This document shows positions 5,341 through 7,928 of a stretch of 7,928 nucleotides of DNA, piece after piece. The notes below the pieces were generated by a model that was not told the DNA's origin, ran no database searches, and was given only the letters and a program-made list of their open reading frames with translations. Source of the stretch: CAUPWF01 sp036656795 (GTDB lineage: Bacteria > Bacillota > Clostridia > Lachnospirales > Lachnospiraceae); NCBI GenBank assembly GCA_036656795.1, contig JAVXHR010000039.1, positions 1 to 7,928 on the forward strand, given 5' to 3'. The position numbers were made by a program, and so were the translations under genes. The number at the start of each line of letters is the position of its first letter. Position 1 is the stretch's first letter.

Positions 5341-6186
5341 ATGATAAGATGTATTCAAACAGAGATTATTATTAACTGTATTAAGGAAATGTGTATAGAA
5401 GCAAATCATTTCTTGTCTGAGGACATGGATATGGCGATGAAACGAGCGGTCAAGGAAGAAAAATCTCCATTGGGGAGACAGATTTTGGAACAATTGCAGG
5501 ATAATTGTAGGATTGCTGGAAACGAGATGATTCCAATGTGTCAAGATACAGGTATGGCAGTTATATTTGTAGAAATAGGGCAAGAGGTTCACATAGAGGG
5601 CGGAAATCTAGAAGAGGCAATTAATCAGGGCGTGCGAGAGGGATATGCAGAGGGATATCTACGTAAATCAGTTGTAGAAGACCCTATTCTTAGAAATAAT
5701 ACGAATGATAATACACCGGCAATAATACATTATTCGGTTGTATCGGGAGATTATCTTAAGCTGACGGTGGCACCGAAAGGATTCGGGAGCGAGAATATGA
5801 GCCGTGTGTTCATGTTGAAGCCATCAGATGGAATTGAAGGTGTAAAAAAAGCTGTATTAACAGCGGTAAAAGATGCGGGACCGAATGCCTGTCCACCAAT
5901 GGTTGTAGGAGTTGGTGTAGGAGGAACATTTGAAAAATGTGCGCTTATGGCAAAGAAAGCGTTGACCAGAGAAGTGGGAAGTCATTCGAATATTCCGTAT
6001 GTGAAAGAAATGGAAACAGAATTATTAGAGACAATAAATGGTCTTGGAATAGGTCCCGGAGGCTTGGGTGGCTCAATAACGGCTTTGGCGGTCCATATAG
6101 ACACTTATGCCACACATATTGCAGGATTGCCGGTTGGTGTTAATATCTGCTGTCATGTGAATCGACATATCACAAGAGTAATATAG
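5341..6186 (+). CDS. Class I fumarate hydratase (or tartrate dehydratase) alpha subunit
   Basis: A 281-residue alpha subunit of the two-subunit, [4Fe-4S]-dependent class I hydro-lyases (FumA N-terminal domain/TtdA). It works with the beta subunit encoded next, interconverting fumarate and malate, or dehydrating L-tartrate. The three cluster cysteines are visible: Cys67 in MCQDTGMAV, Cys184 in PNACPP, and Cys271 in NICCHVNRH. Other family stretches are NTNDNTPA, the APKGFGSENMS segment, VGVGVGGTFEKC and GIGPGGLGGSITA. Length is normal for the family. AGAGGA lies 5 nt upstream of the ATG. The oxygen-sensitive cluster fits an anaerobe, and in such organisms the enzyme usually serves a reductive or partial TCA branch. 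Fumarate is the more likely substrate from general distribution, but sequence by eye does not separate it from tartrate. Confidence 0.93.
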   Translation: MIRCIQTEIIINCIKEMCIEANHFLSEDMDMAMKRAVKEEKSPLGRQILEQLQDNCRIAGNEMIPMCQDTGMAVIFVEIGQEVHIEGGNLEEAINQGVREGYAEGYLRKSVVEDPILRNNTNDNTPAIIHYSVVSGDYLKLTVAPKGFGSENMSRVFMLKPSDGIEGVKKAVLTAVKDAGPNACPPMVVGVGVGGTFEKCALMAKKALTREVGSHSNIPYVKEMETELLETINGLGIGPGGLGGSITALAVHIDTYATHIAGLPVGVNICCHVNRHITRVI

Positions 6187-6212
6187 AGGAAGATATAGAA
6201 ATGGAGTAAATT

Positions 6213-6764
6213 ATGGATAGATATATTACAACACCACTTTCAAAAGAAATAATTCAAGAGCTAAGAGCAGGGGACTATATCTATATTACTGGGACCATCT
6301 ATACCGGTCGAGATGCAGCTCACAAAAGAATGTGGGAAACGTTAGAAAAGCAGGAGTCTCTTCCTATTAAAATAGAACATGAAATCATATATTATATGGG
6401 CCCATCACCGGCACGAGATGGAAAGGCAATTGGTTCAGCAGGACCTACTACATCTAGTCGTATGGACAAATATACACCCCGATTATTAGATCTTGGATTG
6501 TATGGAATGATAGGAAAAGGAAAAAGAAATCAAGAAGTATTAGATGCCATTGTTCGTAATAAAGCTATTTACTTTGCGGCAATCGGTGGAGCCGGGGCAT
6601 TACTTTCAAAATGTATAAAAAAATCAGAAGTAGTTGCATATGAGGACCTTGGAACGGAGGCAATTCGAAAACTTGAAGTAGAAAAACTCCCTGTGATTGT
6701 AGTAGTTGACTGTAAAGGAAACAATCTTTATGAAACAGCAACTAAAGAGTGGAGGACATTATGA
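6213..6764 (+). CDS. Class I fumarate hydratase (or tartrate dehydratase) beta subunit
   Basis: A 183-residue beta subunit matching the C-terminal domain of one-piece class I fumarases and TtdB. Conserved blocks are TGTIYTGRDAAHKRM (26-40), MGPSPARDGKAIGSAGPTTSSR (62-83), GMIGKGKRN, AAIGGAGALL and the YEDLGTEAIRKLEVEKLPV segment. It completes the active site supplied by the alpha subunit's [4Fe-4S] cluster. It begins 26 bp after the alpha stop, with GGAG (6203-6206) before the ATG. Its final codons overlap the start of the acyltransferase gene by the 4-nt ATGA. The length is typical and nothing appears truncated. Confidence 0.93.
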   Translation: MDRYITTPLSKEIIQELRAGDYIYITGTIYTGRDAAHKRMWETLEKQESLPIKIEHEIIYYMGPSPARDGKAIGSAGPTTSSRMDKYTPRLLDLGLYGMIGKGKRNQEVLDAIVRNKAIYFAAIGGAGALLSKCIKKSEVVAYEDLGTEAIRKLEVEKLPVIVVVDCKGNNLYETATKEWRTL

Positions 6765-7474
6765 AACGAATAATATATATGGTGTTTAAAAATATATTCA
6801 GTGCAATATACCTATGGGTAAAATTGTGCTATTATGCAAAACATGTGGAGAAATATACAGAAGAACAACGGTATATGTTGCTGAGAAAGATTGTATCAAA
6901 AGCTAATAGTGGTGGTAGAGTGCATATCGATATCCACGGAGAAGAGAATATCCCAAAGGAAAAAGGGTTTATGTTCTTTCCGAATCATCAAGGACTGTAT
7001 GATGTACTGGCAATTGCAGATGCTTGTTCAACTCCGTTTTCGGTAGTGGCAAAAAAGGAAGTTCAAAACGTTCCGTTTTTAAAGCAAGTGTTTTCATGTA
7101 TGAATGCGTATTTAATTGATAGAAATGATATACGACAGGCAATGCAAGTAATTGTGGATGTAACAAAAGAAGTTCAAAATGGGAAAAATTATCTGATATT
7201 TCCGGAGGGAACACGCTCTAAGCAAGGGAATAAAGTGGGAGAGTTTAAAGGCGGAAGCTTTAAAGCGGCGATGAAAGCAAAATGCCCTATTGTTCCCATA
7301 GCGCTTGTAGATGCGTATATTCCTTTTGATAGAAATACAATTGAACCAGTTACGGTACAAGTGCATTTCTTAGAACCATTGGTATACGAACAGTATAAAG
7401 ATATGAAGAGTGTTGAGATAGCGAAATGTGTTCAAGATAGAATTGTAAATACAATACAAAGTAGTGTGTGTTAA
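6761..7474 (+). CDS. 1-acyl-sn-glycerol-3-phosphate acyltransferase (PlsC family)
   Basis: A 237-residue PlsC-type acyltransferase, expected to acylate lysophosphatidic acid to phosphatidic acid at the inner face of the membrane. The N-terminal 25 residues are hydrophobic with basic ends, a likely membrane-associating helix. The catalytic HX4D motif is NHQGLYD with His76 and Asp81, and the second motif FPEGTRS is at 147-153, followed by KGGSFKAAMKAKCPIVPIAL, a typical late block. The ATG at 6761 overlaps the fumarase beta stop (ATGA) and has GGAGGA at 6751-6756, so it is preferred to an in-frame GTG at 6749. It is probably translationally coupled to the fumarase genes, an unexpected partner with no evident metabolic link. 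Which acyl donor it uses cannot be told from sequence. Confidence 0.9.
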   Translation: MKRIIYMVFKNIFSAIYLWVKLCYYAKHVEKYTEEQRYMLLRKIVSKANSGGRVHIDIHGEENIPKEKGFMFFPNHQGLYDVLAIADACSTPFSVVAKKEVQNVPFLKQVFSCMNAYLIDRNDIRQAMQVIVDVTKEVQNGKNYLIFPEGTRSKQGNKVGEFKGGSFKAAMKAKCPIVPIALVDAYIPFDRNTIEPVTVQVHFLEPLVYEQYKDMKSVEIAKCVQDRIVNTIQSSVC

Positions 7475-7604
7475 TAAAAGTTAAGAGAATATATTGTAGA
7501 GAGGTCAGAGTTTATTATTGATAAATAGAGATAAGCTTTTGGCTTCTTGGTTATAAGAATAAAAGGAATATAAATTAAGAAATAAAAAGAATGTAAAGAA
7601 GTGA
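7475..7604. other. AT-rich spacer with no gene seen
   Basis: No convincing gene or strong terminator is visible after the acyltransferase stop. The best local dyad is TTTAT-N5-ATAAA at 7511-7525, too weak and AT-only to call a terminator. Confidence 0.5.
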
Positions 7605-7633
7605 TTGACAAACAACAGTGCTTTTAGTATAAT
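7605..7633 (+). promoter_or_regulatory. Perfect consensus promoter for tRNA-Ser
   Basis: TTGACA (7605-7610) and TATAAT (7628-7633) are separated by 17 bp: a full match to the sigma-A consensus, as expected for a stable RNA gene. The predicted start is near 7640, about 49 nt before the mature tRNA. Confidence 0.9.
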
Positions 7634-7688
7634 AACCCTTGCGCTACAGAGTGCATAAGTACAATTTAATATGAACAAAAAGAATTCA

Positions 7689-7776
7689 GGAGAAATACTC
7701 AAGAGGCTGAAGAGGCGCCCCTGCTAAGGGTGTAGGCCGGGTGACCGGCGCGAGGGTTCAAATCCCTCTTTCTCCG
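7689..7776 (+). tRNA. tRNA-Ser (anticodon GCU)
   Basis: An 88-nt cloverleaf. The acceptor stem pairs GGAGAAA (7689-7695) with TTTCTCC (7769-7775), with discriminator G7776. The D stem is CTC/GAG (7698-7700 with 7712-7714). The anticodon stem is CGCCC/GGGTG (7716-7720 with 7728-7732), around the loop CTGCTAA with anticodon GCT at 7723-7725, reading AGC and AGU. A long class II variable arm, GCCGG-GTGA-CCGGC (7736-7749), is characteristic of serine tRNAs. The T stem GAGGG/CCCTC (7752-7756 with 7764-7768) encloses TTCAAAT. The CCA end is not encoded (GTT follows). Confidence 0.97.
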
Positions 7777-7799
7777 TTTCGTTCTCAAATAACTTTTTT

Positions 7800-7848
7800 A
7801 AAAAAAATAAAAAAAGTGGTTGACATTGAGGAATGCCAATGATATACT
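7800..7848 (+). promoter_or_regulatory. Very strong promoter with A-tract (probable rRNA operon promoter)
   Basis: TTGACA (7820-7825) and TATACT (7843-7848) are 17 bp apart. Directly upstream is a near-continuous A run (7800-7815), placed like an UP element that binds the alpha subunit of RNA polymerase. Such a combination beside a tRNA is typical of rRNA operon promoters. The same run can pair weakly with TTTTTT at 7794-7799, but no T-tail follows, so I do not call a terminator. Confidence 0.75.
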
Positions 7849-7854
7849 TATCAG

Positions 7855-7928
7855 GCTGACTCACTTGAGGACGGCAACACAGAACATTGATAATTAAACA
7901 ATAGACAAAACAACCTTGAAAATTTCCG
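7855..7928 (+). ncRNA. Probable leader of an rRNA operon (partial, inferred)
   Basis: The transcript from the 7820-7848 promoter would begin near 7855 and run off the window. The stretch with ACATTGATAATTAAACAA and, further on, CCTTGAAAATTT resembles the leader style seen upstream of 16S rRNA in low-GC Firmicutes. No open reading frame or ribosome binding site is seen. No mature 16S sequence is present, so this is inference from promoter strength and leader character. Confidence 0.45.

Noticed and set aside
5305..5592. Minus-strand ORF of 95 residues over the start of the fumarase alpha gene
   Set aside because: It is antisense to a well-supported gene and its promoter, with no family features.
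7505..7702. Minus-strand ORF of 65 residues between the acyltransferase and tRNA-Ser
   Set aside because: It is low in complexity, overlaps the tRNA promoter and the tRNA 5' end, and shows no ribosome binding site or recognisable domain.
7792..7817. AT-only hairpin after tRNA-Ser as a terminator
   Set aside because: The stem is about 8 bp and almost all A-T, with no T-tail on the plus strand. The A run is better explained as an UP element of the next promoter.
1..7928. CRISPR array, insertion sequence, phage or defence system
   Set aside because: No regularly spaced repeats, transposase, integrase, phage structural genes or nuclease/toxin domains are seen in any frame.

Overview
The window is AT-rich, with strong Shine-Dalgarno sites (GGAGG/AAGGA) and near-consensus sigma-A promoters. 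It carries fumarase alpha/beta subunits as separate genes, a C_GCAxxG_C_C protein, a DUF134/NifX-like pair and an RsmH paralogue with an N-terminal extension. This combination points to an anaerobic Clostridia-type Firmicute, most likely Lachnospiraceae. That placement is inferred from gene content and style, not from a marker search.

Layout. The left edge (1-826) holds a class B sortase whose ATG overlaps the stop of a gene that continues off the window. This may be the tail of an accessory or mobile segment. A strong hairpin at 907-962 separates it from a minus-strand block: a DUF134 DNA-binding protein (1427-1801) followed 28 bp later by a NifX/NifB-like protein (1003-1398). Both have Cys/His-rich C-terminal tails. 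Upstream of these, also on the minus strand, is a divergent rsmH paralogue (1955-3004). It shares a divergent promoter region (3005-3181) with a plus-strand D-alanyl-D-alanine carboxypeptidase (3182-4603), which has a C-terminal membrane anchor and a very basic tail. That gene converges on a C_GCAxxG_C_C protein (4661-5113, minus) across a 13-bp perfect terminator hairpin.

A second divergent promoter region (5114-5340) drives the C_GCAxxG_C_C gene leftwards and a three-gene operon rightwards: fumarase/tartrate dehydratase alpha (5341-6186), beta (6213-6764) and a PlsC-like acyltransferase (6761-7474). The acyltransferase overlaps beta by an ATGA junction.

The right end holds a tRNA-Ser(GCU) at 7689-7776 behind a perfect consensus promoter. 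A second very strong promoter follows, preceded by an A-tract, and looks like the start of an rRNA operon whose genes lie beyond the window.

Most of the window is ordinary chromosomal housekeeping. The parts most worth a second look are the DUF134/NifX-like pair with metal-binding tails, the extended RsmH paralogue with a palindrome in its leader, and a good promoter firing antisense into the rsmH 3' end. No clear evidence for a new defence or mobile system was found.
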